Below are positions 1 through 10,828 of a DNA stretch of 64,000 nucleotides, one piece after another (the first letter of the stretch is position 1; every line of letters begins with the position of its first letter). Source of the DNA: Xylaria sp. FL1777 (Eukaryota; Ascomycota; Sordariomycetes; Xylariales; Xylariaceae); NCBI GenBank assembly GCA_022578965.1, contig MU400507.1:496001-560000 (forward strand), in the 5' to 3' direction. Below the pieces are notes generated by a model that saw nothing but the letters and a program-made list of their open reading frames with translations, was not told where the DNA came from and made no database searches. The translations under genes and the position numbers were made by a program.

Positions 1-1065
1 TGTGTTGAGCCCCAGTTTGTGCAAATCTGGCACCCAGGAGGGCTTTTCTGCATCCTCGCAGAGTGTCAAGACATCGAGACTTCCTTGACTCCGAGCGTAC
101 TCCAACATAAGATCTCGATAGACTTTTTTTATCGGTTTCGAATAGTCTGGTTGTATGATGAACGTGTGATGTACTGATAGAAGGCCAAGCAGCGCGTATA
201 TTCTATCACGGTCATCTGAGCATTCGCATGCCCTACACGCATGCATAATATCCAGAACACCTTGATATGTCACCAAGCATCCAAGTTCGAATACATTGAA
301 TACACTGCGGCCGAAATCAATGTCGTACTTCCCGCGGTTGCGGAGTCGGATAAAACTGTCCATAAAAGCTGCCGCTGACACAAAATGCATCCAGGATACT
401 TGGTGATTTCCTGCGATGACAACCGAGGACTTTGCTAAGATGACCTCCTGTCGAACCCAGAGCCTTTTAAACCAGTTGCGAGCAAACAAAGCCTTGATTG
501 CCTGTACCTCTTGTTGTGAATACGGAACATCTTGAGCCGCCCAAGAGAATGCTGGATCCGCATCTTGTATAGGTTTCCATGTGCGTCGACTCGCCTCTAT
601 CTGGACATTCAAGCCTGTATATTGAATCGCCGCTAATGCTAACCCACTTTCGTCTCTCTCCGGCCCAAGCCAAATGACTGCCCTTTCAGCCTTGCTATAA
701 ACCTCTCCCATACGAGCCACCTCTCTAGCCCGTTCTCTAAGATCGACTTGGTTGATGCAGACAAAATCGCACCACAGGACCCTATTCAGCTGCTCACGGC
801 GTAGGTGCTGAAGTGCGACGTACAGGTTTGACCCAAGGCCGATTGTACCACACGGAGTACCATCCGAATCTACGATGAAAGCCGGCAGCCGGGTTGTCTG
901 GCTTCCCCAAACATAGGAAAGTGCTTCATATGAAGGGGTAATTTCTAGATCGGAAGAAAATTTCGCCTCAATGATCTCGCAGCGTATGGGATCATCAAAC
1001 TGACCAGGGAGAAGCACCAGGAGTCTTATCATCGACTCTGGCAAAGAACGGTACAAATAAGCCAT
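1..1065 (-). CDS. HET-domain (heterokaryon incompatibility) protein, 3' end cut by the window edge
   Basis: The minus strand is open without a stop from the ATG at 1065 to base 1, giving the first 355 residues of a longer protein. The hallmarks of the fungal HET domain are present: YEALSYVWG at about 46-54, LWCDFVCINQ at about 97-106, and RMGEVYSKAERAVIWLG at about 118-134. A later RLWVRQEV segment and the run DDRDRIYALLGLL also fit the standard HET architecture. Proteins of this family trigger cell death or growth arrest when incompatible hyphae fuse, though most paralogues have no tested role. The start was chosen because the first residues (MAYLYRSLPES) lead straight into the domain and stops lie upstream. 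No intron is needed. The C-terminal half, which usually differs between family members, lies outside the window, so the specific type cannot be told. The identity of the domain is firm; the role is inferred. Confidence 0.9.
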   Translation of the reverse strand, partial: MAYLYRSLPESMIRLLVLLPGQFDDPIRCEIIEAKFSSDLEITPSYEALSYVWGSQTTRLPAFIVDSDGTPCGTIGLGSNLYVALQHLRREQLNRVLWCDFVCINQVDLRERAREVARMGEVYSKAERAVIWLGPERDESGLALAAIQYTGLNVQIEASRRTWKPIQDADPAFSWAAQDVPYSQQEVQAIKALFARNWFKRLWVRQEVILAKSSVVIAGNHQVSWMHFVSAAAFMDSFIRLRNRGKYDIDFGRSVFNVFELGCLVTYQGVLDIMHACRACECSDDRDRIYALLGLLSVHHTFIIQPDYSKPIKKVYRDLMLEYARSQGSLDVLTLCEDAEKPSWVPDLHKLGLNT

Positions 1066-1679
1066 CTTGTTTGGGATTTAACGGTGCCACCCAAGCGAAC
1101 TTTCAATAAAAAAAACATGACTGTGGGTAGAAAACTACAACAAAATCATGCCATGGTAGAATTTCTCAAATTTCTTATGAGGCTATTTATTGGCTCCGTA
1201 AGCTGTCTGACGAATTTCTACCGAATCTAGATCCAAGTGCCCGGCTCCTGCAGCGTGAAGGTCGGAGATGCGAGCAAAGGAGGTTCAATACCTCCTGTCT
1301 GTATTCCACCCACCCTGCACCCTGCCCACGAAGAGCTGTAACAGCGAGTAACGGTAACGATCTGGGCGGCTCTGCGTGCTGACCGAAAATCCCTGTCCAG
1401 GCCCCATGGGGAGACATGCAGCGGTCATGCATTGTTACACCAAAGCAGTAATCCCACGTCTTGCATGCATGCGGTCAGCACGACCCCATCTATTGCGTAC
1501 TGCGTAGGGAGCGAGTAAGAGGAGGTTGTGGCTGATTTGGAGCGGGGGTTTTCTCAGTCCACATTCATGCAAGTATTCATGCAGGACGTAGGCCGGCGCT
1601 GCGTGACAACATGTCGGATCTCAAGAGTACCTATCGATCGTAAAATCTTCCCTCCAGTCCTCAGCATACGGCACAATGA
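1066..1679. other. Intergenic, divergent promoters of the HET gene and the dehydrogenase
   Basis: About 610 bases between two divergently transcribed genes. Short open frames exist on both strands but none resembles a protein. An A-rich run lies just upstream of the HET start (about 1107-1120). I see no RNA gene. Confidence 0.6.
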
Positions 1680-2951
1680 ATGGGAAACTCGATTAATGCG
1701 CTGGCATCTTTCTTCTACGAGAATCAATTATTCAACACAATGGCTCGGCCACGAGTAATGTACATGGGTGCGAGGCTACTTACCCCAAAGACTTCGAAAC
1801 TACAGATTGTCACCCGGAACCTCGCTACTCATGAAGGAATTCAGAGGCTTGCTATTATTGACGACTACCTCAACACGTCTGCTGCACACTTCTCCCACAT
1901 ACCACCTTCTAAGCTGCAGATCACCACGTTTAGAGACACTATTGTTCCCCTAAATGAAACTGAGGCTGCTCGTCTAATTGAACGTCTACGACCTTTTGAC
2001 CTGATTTCAAGCGTGCGAGAGCGCACAGCCTTTCCGGGCTCGCTCCTCTCTCAACTTCCCAACCTCAAGGTCCTGCTTGCGACGGGCACCCAGTTTGAGC
2101 AATTTGACCTTGCAACCGCCCAGCAGCGAGGCATAGCCGTAGTGGCAGCTCCTGGGTTGGGACGTACAGACAGTGCTGGACCGCGTCTGCCTAATATCAA
2201 AAAGGGTGGTGCACACCCGACTACGCAGCATACCTGGGCGCTGTTACTGGCCCTTGCGCGCAATGTAGCTATGGACGATGCTGCTCTCAAGGCTCCCACA
2301 GCTCCAGGAGATGCTGTTACGTGGCAGACCGGCCTAGCTACAGGCCTGACTGGCTTGACTTTAGGCATCGTTGGCTTGGGTCGTCTGGGTGCTGCTGTCG
2401 CTCGAATCGCGCATCTTGCATGGGGCATGCGAGTTATTTGTTGGAGCAACAATCTCACTCAAGATAAGGCTGACCAGATGGCCATTCAATGCGGTCTGTC
2501 CGCTGATGAGGGCTCGGACTCCTCCAAGACTTTCCGCGTGGTAGACAAGGCCGAGCTTTTCGCCAGTGCTGACGTTGTGAGCCTGCATTATGTCCTTAGC
2601 CCTCGTTCCCGCGGCATTGTCGGTGCCGAGGATTTAGGACGTATGAAACGCTCAGCGTTGTTGGTCAACACGTCGCGTGGACCCTTGATCGACCAAGCTG
2701 CACTAGTGAATGCGCTGGAGAATGGAGCTATCCGTGGCGCAGCTATGGACGTTTTCGACATTGAGCCATTACCGTACGATAGTCCCTGGAGACGACCAAA
2801 TTACTGGGGTATGAATGGGCGTTCCAACGTCTTGGTCACACCCCATATGGGTTACGTGGATGCAGGCCTCATGAACACATGGTATGCAGAAACTGCAGAA
2901 AATGTAGAGCGCTGGCTTGATGGAAGAGAGCTTTTACACCGACTCGTCTAA
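1680..2951 (+). CDS. D-isomer specific 2-hydroxyacid dehydrogenase
   Basis: Single-exon gene of up to 423 residues, predicted to oxidise or reduce 2-hydroxy acids/2-oxo acids with NAD(P). The N-terminal substrate half (from IQRLAIIDDY, about residue 54) is followed by the Rossmann half with GLGRLG at 232-237. The family catalytic set is visible: Arg in NTSRG (333), Glu in DIEP (362) and His in TPHMG (389), so the enzyme is probably active. The start is uncertain. In-frame ATGs occur at 1680, 1740, 1758 and 1764, and family members usually begin close to the IDDY segment, so the true start is more likely one of the later ones. An insertion around 159-182 (GLGRTDSAGPRLPNIKKGG) lies between the two halves. 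It sits among accessory genes (HET, CmcJ-like), which hints at a role outside core metabolism, but that is inference. The substrate cannot be predicted. Confidence 0.9.
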   Translation: MGNSINALASFFYENQLFNTMARPRVMYMGARLLTPKTSKLQIVTRNLATHEGIQRLAIIDDYLNTSAAHFSHIPPSKLQITTFRDTIVPLNETEAARLIERLRPFDLISSVRERTAFPGSLLSQLPNLKVLLATGTQFEQFDLATAQQRGIAVVAAPGLGRTDSAGPRLPNIKKGGAHPTTQHTWALLLALARNVAMDDAALKAPTAPGDAVTWQTGLATGLTGLTLGIVGLGRLGAAVARIAHLAWGMRVICWSNNLTQDKADQMAIQCGLSADEGSDSSKTFRVVDKAELFASADVVSLHYVLSPRSRGIVGAEDLGRMKRSALLVNTSRGPLIDQAALVNALENGAIRGAAMDVFDIEPLPYDSPWRRPNYWGMNGRSNVLVTPHMGYVDAGLMNTWYAETAENVERWLDGRELLHRLV

Positions 2952-4235
2952 ATTGCGCCAATCATATAGTCTATGTATCTCCTATTATCATCTGCATCAA
3001 GGTTTATGCCGCCTGATCAGTGTTTCTTACGTATGCGCAGAGGTGCGAGCATACTTTTCGGCTCCCCGGGAGCTTATGGATAAGATTCTCTCTCCGCGGA
3101 ATAAAAAAACGAGCGCGTGATTTTCCCTCACATGAAGACCGCAAGCGAGAAACCCCGATGCTCCGAAAGGTAGCTCTCGTATGGGGAGTAACGTGGCGTC
3201 GAATAACAAGCAAGGTCTGTGACAAGGCCGGTGGAAAGACGACTTTAGAAACTACAAGCAAGCTACCAGTAGCTCGGCACCCCTAGATGTAGTGTATCAC
3301 TCGGTAAGAAGCCGCATTTACACTACAGGATCAGATATTACTCACTTCACGATAGCCAGTAAGGGCAGCGCGTCTCCCCAGGGATTCATCCTACGCATAC
3401 CTACTTCAATGATCTTACGGCTGTTATATTCAGCCGTAAATACAATCTGGTTGGGTTGTCTACACTAGTGAATCCTTCGGGAGCAGAAAGCCGATAGCAG
3501 AACCAGGGTTTTGATGGCCGCAATGCCCAATCGTGTGGGCATTGCCCTGTACATATGTCCAATGCATACCACACCTAAGCACCCCAATGCACTATCACTT
3601 GAAAGCTCACTGGACTGAGGTGTGTGATAATTTCAGCTTGTGCAGTTTCAACATACATTACAATATATTATGTGATATCGCTACATAATTGTAATGCATC
3701 CTCAATGCCGCCCTCCTTGAGTCAAGTCACACCACTCCCCCAACCAAACGAAGAGACATTCTGATGTACGCTGGAATTCCCTGTTTTGGCTCTGTCTGCC
3801 TAATATAGTATATGATCTCTAAGAGCCTACTGGGACAAGCGGTCCCGAGGAATTATTCTCTTCACACCAAAGGTAGACCGGCCGTGAAAGTCTCGAGTCC
3901 TATTGTTGATGAATCACAAATGCAAGTTTAAGGCGTCTAGACGCCTCTTCTTGGCCGGGCGATGGCCTCATTCATTGTTTATGCTGAGTCCTATCTCGAG
4001 TTTTCAAGGCTGGTTGCCTTATCATGGGATGAATCAGCCTCGTCGACATGTTATTGTCCAGGGATCCTCTCTTACTGAAGAGCGCGGCCCATTCAGCATC
4101 TTGTAATATCACTATTTCTCTTTCATGTTGATCAGCCAGTTCTTAGGTTGTCCTATTCATTCTATTCAGCCTCTACCAGCACGTCCACTACCGGTATCTA
4201 GTAAAATATCTCTCCCTCAGAAACCATCACTGAAG
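2952..4235. other. Intergenic region with a small perfect inverted repeat
   Basis: About 1.2 kb between the dehydrogenase and the CmcJ-like gene. Short overlapping open frames occur at 2917-3286 on both strands, without family resemblance. A perfect 9-bp inverted repeat with an 8-base loop lies at 3520-3545. The rest is probably the 3' region of the first gene and the promoter of the second. Confidence 0.55.
3520..3545. repeat. Perfect 9-bp inverted repeat
   Basis: GCAATGCCC at 3520-3528 and GGGCATTGC at 3537-3545 are exact reverse complements separated by 8 bases. It could form a hairpin in RNA or be a dimeric binding site; the sequence does not say which. Confidence 0.7.
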
Positions 4236-5310
4236 ATGCTCGCCAGACCTCGCAATCTAGCTCTCACTGCCTTTCCCCACGTAACTCACGGTGCTCTCTG
4301 TACCACTGTATACCAGCGTAGCTTGGGAACACTCTCCAGCGTTGCTAAAACCGCGGCCCAGCCGCCTCTTGGATGGGAGCGAACACAGCCGTTTGAGCTC
4401 CCCCCTTGGCTGCAACCACGCAAAACGACAGGCACGGTTCGTTTCCTCGGCCAGACTTTGGATGGCTTGCCAGCGTTCCTAAACTTCAAGAAAGGCCTGG
4501 AACATCTAACCAATATCGGCGCCAGCGTGAAGAAGAAGGTAGATGTCACGGACCTTCGATATTATGAGCCACCAACGACGTTGGCCGTTGAAGGAGTGCA
4601 GTGGTTGCGAGCGCCAACGTGCCTATCTGAGGATCGGCTAGTTAAGGACGACTCGAAGCTGGTCGACGACTTTGTTCGCGGCCCCTATTTCCGCGAATGT
4701 GCCTCGATCGTCCAAAGCCAGACAGGGGCTGCGAAGGTTGTGCCTTACAACTATCGCCATCGACGAATCGAAGAGGTAGATGATTTCCATCTATTGCATC
4801 TGATAGGTGAAATGCTCACATCAGACTTAGAAGACAGACCTTCATGGTCCGTACAAGTTTTCCGCCAAACCACTTCCGAATCTGCACATGGACAACGACG
4901 CCGCGACAGCCGAGGTCAACCTGCGTCGCGAGTTAGGCGAGGAGGACGCATCGCACTGGCTCACCAAACGGTGGGCAATAGTCAACCTCTGGCGGCCCGT
5001 GGGCGACGTGGTGCGCCAGTGGCCGTTGGCCGTGGTGGACGCGCGTACCGTTGCCCCGGATCGCGACACCACGCCAATCTACACGCTCAGCAACTACAAG
5101 ACGCACTTCAGCGCCCTCAAGCCACATCACCATTTCAAGTTCTATTACGTCAGCGACCTAGCCCCTGACGAGGCGCTTCTATTCGTCGACTATGATTCGA
5201 AAAAGGGGCAGGGTATTGCCCACGGTGCCTTCGAGGACCACAGTGCGCCAGAGAGATACCCCCGACGCCGGTCCATAGAGGTGCGCTCGCTAGTGTTGTA
5301 TGACAGTTGA
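4236..5310 (+). CDS. CmcJ/AsaB-type oxygenase-like protein (hydroxylase/desaturase family)
   Basis: Two exons, 4236-4775 and 4831-5310, joined over a 55-nt intron (GTAGAT donor, CTCAC branch site, TTAG acceptor); the join keeps the frame and gives 339 residues. Reading straight through loses the conserved C-terminal half, so the intron is well supported. Recognisable family segments are VPYNYRHRR before the intron and, after it, IVNLWRPVGDVVRQWPLAVVDARTV, HFKFYYVSDLAPDEALLF and GAFEDHSAP...SIEVRSLVLY. A His-X-Asp pair (H199, D201) just after the splice, H311 and R332 could form the iron and 2-oxoglutarate sites known from relatives such as NvfI. Such enzymes usually modify secondary metabolites. 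An earlier in-frame ATG at 4125 would add 37 residues. The N-terminus is basic and could be a mitochondrial signal, which would be unusual. No backbone synthase gene is visible nearby. Confidence 0.8.
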
Positions 5311-5697
5311 AGTGGCCTGTAAGCAGAGAGATCTGTCTGAAGCGGGTTAAGGGAGAGTGGTTGTTTGACATGGCAAAAAAATGGTTGGTCCAGGGTCCTA
5401 GTTTGATTTTTACCCCTGGGTATCTATCCGTTAATAGTCAGCTCATAATACTATCGCAAGCTTTGCTAGCGAAGAATTTGAATCATGAACAACTTTGTGT
5501 CTTCCCTTTAGTCATTCTCACCTTTATTAAAGACGAGAGGAGATCAGTTTTTAGAACGAGTGCGTTGGAATTCTCAACTTCAACCACCGAATTTACAACA
5601 TCTAAACGTTCCTGTACCAGGGGAAAAGGGAAATATTCAGTCTCCCGACGCGCCAATTATTTGCTCGAGACTTTCCTTCACACGTATCCCTTACACG
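5311..5697. other. Intergenic spacer
   Basis: About 390 bases between two genes on the same strand. Open frames here (for example 5307-5744) run into the next gene in another frame and look like chance. Nothing else seen. Confidence 0.5.
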
Positions 5698-6027
5698 ATG
5701 TGCCAAGAAATAAAAAACCAATACGAATGCGGACATACGTTTAAGCCCTCGTATTGGATGCCCGAAAATCCGGCTGACTGCCCCTATGCCGTCGCGGCTA
5801 ATGTGCGCGGTGGTAGATGGAAGAACCGTCTACTGCGGTGCACCGGCTCCTCTTATTCGGACGCCATCTCCTATGAGCACGACTATTGCCTCAATAAGCC
5901 CCGCTGCCGCGCGAAGGCATTCACAAAGTGTGGCTGGTACTGTCACAAATGCGGCCGCGCAGTTCGAGCTCCAAACAAGAAGTGTACCCATTGCGACCAT
6001 GGGATGTGTCCGGCTTGTTGGTTTTGA
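5698..6027 (+). CDS. Small cysteine-rich, probably zinc-binding protein, unrecognised
   Basis: A 109-residue open frame with 13 cysteines and no signal peptide. The C-terminal third carries paired CxxC motifs (C82/C85, C96/C99, C104/C107), and an N-terminal CGH at 11-13 resembles the opening of many small fungal proteins with an MC...CGH start. The pattern suggests a zinc ribbon or treble clef rather than a secreted disulphide-rich effector, since no hydrophobic leader precedes it. The open frame extends upstream to 5560, but the ATG at 5698 puts the MCxE start in the usual place. GC content and codon choice are higher in quality than in the flanks, which supports a real gene. I do not recognise the family and infer no function. 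Confidence 0.65.
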   Translation: MCQEIKNQYECGHTFKPSYWMPENPADCPYAVAANVRGGRWKNRLLRCTGSSYSDAISYEHDYCLNKPRCRAKAFTKCGWYCHKCGRAVRAPNKKCTHCDHGMCPACWF

Positions 6028-6515
6028 AGGTCTTGTCGCGCAAGTCATCCGCCCGCCCGCTCATGAGTATTATCTACTGTTGCTACACGTTATTATCATC
6101 CTTGGTTGCTATGTCAGAGGCATGGTGATTGGCAAAGGCTACATGCATCGATGGATGGAGAGCTGCAGACGTTATGATAGCACACGATTCTCCTAGCTAC
6201 AGCCTTGTCCTGGTTTTGAATATAGTGTCTTTCTCAAGCTATTTCCTGTATATATTTCGCTTTTTGGGACTACATCCTCTTCCTACCTGTAACTACGATG
6301 CAAAATTCTATGTACACTCTATTCCCAGGTTGCAGATTACAATCTGAACAGTGATATAACCCTGTATATTCGTCATAATATTGCGCTCCGTGTCTGTTAC
6401 GTTGCGGAGATGCTAAGCAATGCAGCTCCCGTTTTAGAATAACATGACGATGCATATCAGATTTACCGTGGGTTCTAGGTGTGATAAAATACCATGTAAC
6501 ACTAGAACATTCTAG
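6028..6515. other. Intergenic
   Basis: About 490 bases, AT-rich, with only short overlapping open frames. Nothing supportable seen. Confidence 0.5.
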
Positions 6516-7205
6516 AAGACTATTCGGCCAACGGGATCAGCAAAGAGTACATGCTACCTCTATCTTTTGTTGTTCGTTTCCGAGGCAACAATAGCTGAGA
6601 GTAGTCGTATGCAGCCACATTTACTTGAAGACAGTCGTTTCGAGATAGGAGTTCGTACAACCAGACCAGTACATGAGGTGGCTTCGCCTCAAGGCTCAAT
6701 ACGCATCCATGTCGTCAATGCTAATATTTCTGGCACACGTCTAGTCAGACAACTCCTCGTATACATCGAATTAGTGTCCCGTTTTACCTAAACGAACAAG
6801 GATCGGGCTCTCTGGTCAACGCGGATAAGCGACTCTGTCAAACATCTGCATGCCGCAGCTGGTGATACTAAACCCGAAATTACCTTGATCGATACAAAGG
6901 GCAACATCTGTCTCACTCATTTTAGCGGTAGTTATACGCAGGGTTGTGAGGATGAGGATAAGCAGGAAACCGTGGAAAGGAACCTGCAGGGTATGTAGTT
7001 CTCAAGACCCCTTTACACGTAATAAGCGGGAAACATTAGCAGCGTATCAACGGTTATTTGGATGTTTGAGCTCATCTTGTTCTTCTGTACAGGTCTCACG
7101 GGATACTTCAGCCAGAGAAATCTTAGACACATGGTCCAGGAGCATAGGCAGCGGCTGGGCCGAGTGACTGGATTTAGCTTTCTTCAACGGCGATTAATTT
7201 ATTAA
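6516..7205 (+). pseudogene. Possible spliced gene or decaying gene, unrecognised
   Basis: One frame is open from 6516, is broken by a TAA at 6789-6791, then stays open in the same frame to 6990. There a GTATGT donor and a CAG acceptor at 7092 define a credible 102-nt intron, leading to a final exon 7093-7205. The joined C-terminal part (KPEITLIDTKGNICLTHF, ERNLQGLTGYFSQRN, MVQEHRQRLGRVTGF) reads like a real protein. The TAA could be removed by a 42-nt intron (GTATAC to ACAAG, about 6759-6800), which would be very short, or it is a true nonsense mutation. No clear start codon with good context precedes it. I do not recognise the family. Either a living gene with unresolved 5' exons or a relic; the last splice is the best supported part. 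Confidence 0.35.
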
Positions 7206-7910
7206 TATAGGTGAGTTGTGATAGATAGAATAGTCGCTAGTATAGAATATTCCGTTCATATACTGTCTAGATGAAATCGAAGGCGGTTGACGAAGCGCCA
7301 CGGGAGGAGGTTAGACCTGAAACTATTTGCTATCGTTGGCCTCGATGGAAAATCGTTCGGAATGTTGTCCATCACGAAACTGTAATTAAACCTAAGTACC
7401 CACTGTAGATGCAGGGCAGAACCCGGATTATGCAAACGCCTTCCAAGGTTCTCAACCCGTCTTTCTACTTGTCTCGCGACTTCCAACCAGCTGAAGATCT
7501 GCCTGCCTTCCTTGTCCAAGTTTGCCTTAGGTAGGTAGTTTAAATGATACCTATCGCAACAAATTGGGTGGAGTTGAGTTGCTTAGGTAGGTAATAAATA
7601 GCTTGTAAAGTGTGTACCTAAGGTCTACATGTAGTCTACTACCCCGCACTACCCATTGAGCCTCCATTGGCCCCACTAGGTTAGGTTAGGTTGGCACTTA
7701 AATGTGTCAAGAGGTACCTTAAAGGTACGCTGTACTTGACCGGACCCCGCCATAGCACACCTCATCAGGCAATCACGACGCGTTGTCTCATTGTAAGCCG
7801 TAGCGTCTTTTTTTGTACCAAAGATCTGTCCGTGATTTCTTCGCATTCTCACTCACTAGGCCATCAGATCCCTTCATGTCATGAATAGGTAGGCTGGCCT
7901 GAACACCGTA
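7206..7910. other. Intergenic with coding-like remnants and TAGGTA-type repeats
   Basis: The plus frame 7271-7531 is open except for one TAG at 7406-7408 and reads like protein on both sides, so it may be a relic exon. On the minus strand 7256-7519 is open over the same bases. From about 7530 to 7690 the DNA is rich in TAGGTA and GGTTAGG-like words. The promoter of nas2 must lie in the last few hundred bases. Confidence 0.45.
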
Positions 7911-8832
7911 ATGGGCCTACCGTTAAGAATGAACAACCTACACGCGCCAACAATCCCATCGGGACCAACCTCCCGTCCGCTCACTAATGGCAATGCGAAG
8001 CAGCTCTCCTTCGCCGAGCTTCAACAGAAGAAGGATAATATGGAAGCTGAATTGAAGGCTCTAGGTGGAGTCCTAGATTCGGTTAGTCTATCCAGGATCG
8101 TCTGTGCATTGGCACTAACCCGTCCTCCAGCATGACGTCAATATGGAAACACCATTGATCACACGGGATGGGTTTCCCAGAGCCGACCTTGATATCGCAC
8201 AGAGTAGGTTACATTAGAGCTGCCAACCGCAACTCGCCCCCTTGCTGAAGCCTCTCGATAGTACGCACTACGCGATCGCGCATTATCTACTTGAAAAATG
8301 ACTACAAAGATCTCATGAACGTTATCGAGAAGTATCTACACGAACATTTCGCTAGCCTACAAAGCACAAACGATGTTGCGTCTACTGCTACTCCCGTGGA
8401 CCGAGCTACGATGATGGGAGACGCACTCCCCGAGACTCTGGAAGTACCATTCGCCAAGGTCAATAGCGTTGTTGCTGATAGTCCGGCTGATGACGCCGGC
8501 CTGAAAGCTGGTGATGAGATCAGAAATTTCGGATACGTAAATAAGAGCAACCATGATGGCCTCAAGAAAGTAGCAGAGTGCGTCCAAGGCAATGAAGGGG
8601 TAAGTCTAGTTTCTATAAGTTTTGAGCGCAGACCCTCTAGCATCTGCCTATCTACTTAGATAGGAGATGAACTAGCACTGACTCGATTTAGCAACGGGTA
8701 CTGGTCAAGATCTCTCGACGAGGCGATTCGGGTACGCAACAGGGCACACGACAGGAACTCCAATTATATTTAACACCGCGACGCAACTGGGGTGGCCGGG
8801 GTCTCCTTGGCTGCCACATTCTTCCGATGTAA
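7911..8832 (+). CDS. nas2: 26S proteasome assembly chaperone Nas2 (PSMD9/p27 family)
   Basis: Four exons: 7911-8081, 8131-8203, 8262-8599 and 8692-8832, total 240 residues, with all phases consistent. Nas2 binds the base ATPase Rpt5 and holds the proteasome base in an assembly-competent state until the lid and core join. The N-terminal helical part (AELQQKKDNMEAELKALGGVL, then TPLITRDGFPRADLDIAQ and IRTTRSRII) and the C-terminal PDZ domain (about 130-240; FAKVNSVVADSPADDAGLKAGDEI, ending RNWGGRGLLGCHILPM) match the family closely over every splice junction. A second in-frame ATG at 7929 (MNNLHAPT) resembles the start of related fungal proteins and may be the true one. The proteasome beta-3 gene lies about 8 kb downstream; common regulation is possible but I see no shared element that I can name. 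Confidence 0.93.
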
Positions 8833-9853
8833 GGTAATCTGAAGAACCTGATGAAGGATATCTTACATGTACACGTACTGCTGGTAACTCAACCAGCAGA
8901 CCCTCTTGTACAATTTGTAATATGATGAGTACAGCACCCCTAGCATTGTGTCTCCTGGCGACTCGTGCGATTGTAATGAATAGAGACCGCCGAGACCCGT
9001 AGAAGGCGGATGGGAGGAGAGCATGGCAAGCCAACAACACGCCAACCTATGTCTGACCAGAACAACACAATTATTGACTTTGATACCGGGCCCTTTAGTG
9101 ATGGCAAAATAACTGTAAACTGTGCCAGATCATCTTTAGGTTATTGAGCTTGATACCTAAATTTTGCGTAGTGTATGTAAGGCAGTGTTCCAGGCAAACA
9201 AGCTAGTATCAGGCACCAAAGACATTAGTAATACACTCTGGGTATGGCCTTCTTTGGTGTGAATCTGGCAGGAGGTGCACCCAGGTTGAAGAATGATGTA
9301 GACAAACGAATGAGATTGCATGTTCGCTGTATTAGGTATCTATGCCTGCTTGTTCACCGTCGGGGCTGGGGGCTGGCTGTTGGCCTGGATAGGGTTTGAC
9401 ACAAACATAAACGTTCGTGCTAGCAGTGAAGTCAGCAGAGAAGAGAAGAGTGGCTGCGCGCGCGGCCTTGATTGTCCAAGACATCACGTGCCCAGGCTGC
9501 CCCGCAACCACCGCCTAAATTTTCGGCAGCCCAAGCAAGCGCCATCCCTCACCCCAAAAAGGCCCGCCCGCCAAACTCTTTCTCGCAAGCACAACCATCC
9601 ATCATCGGTGAACTGCCACCACAGCCAACTCCCTCCCTTGCATATCCTCTTCCACCACCTCCCCCTTCGCTGTCCACCCAGGTACGCGCCCCCCAATAAA
9701 TACCCCTTCACACCACGGCAAACGTCCCTGCGACGACTATCTAGTTTCTTCCATCACCACCAGCGTCGCGCGCCAGAACCAGCCCCCACACTGACGTCGG
9801 GTCTAGTCTTGCCTCTGTTTACCTCCCAGCCGATTCTTCCATCCACACACACG
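8833..9853. other. Intergenic and 5' leader of the Ran gene
   Basis: About 1 kb. The last 350 bases are pyrimidine-rich with several CCCTCC/CTCCC runs, as often seen in promoters and leaders of highly expressed fungal genes. A 238-residue open frame (9320-10036) crosses the first Ran exon in another frame and is judged spurious. Confidence 0.55.

Positions 9854-10828
<975 letters not shown>

Noticed and set aside
2051..2458. 135-codon open frame on the minus strand
   Set aside because: Mirror frame of the 2-hydroxyacid dehydrogenase; Ala/Arg-rich shadow composition.
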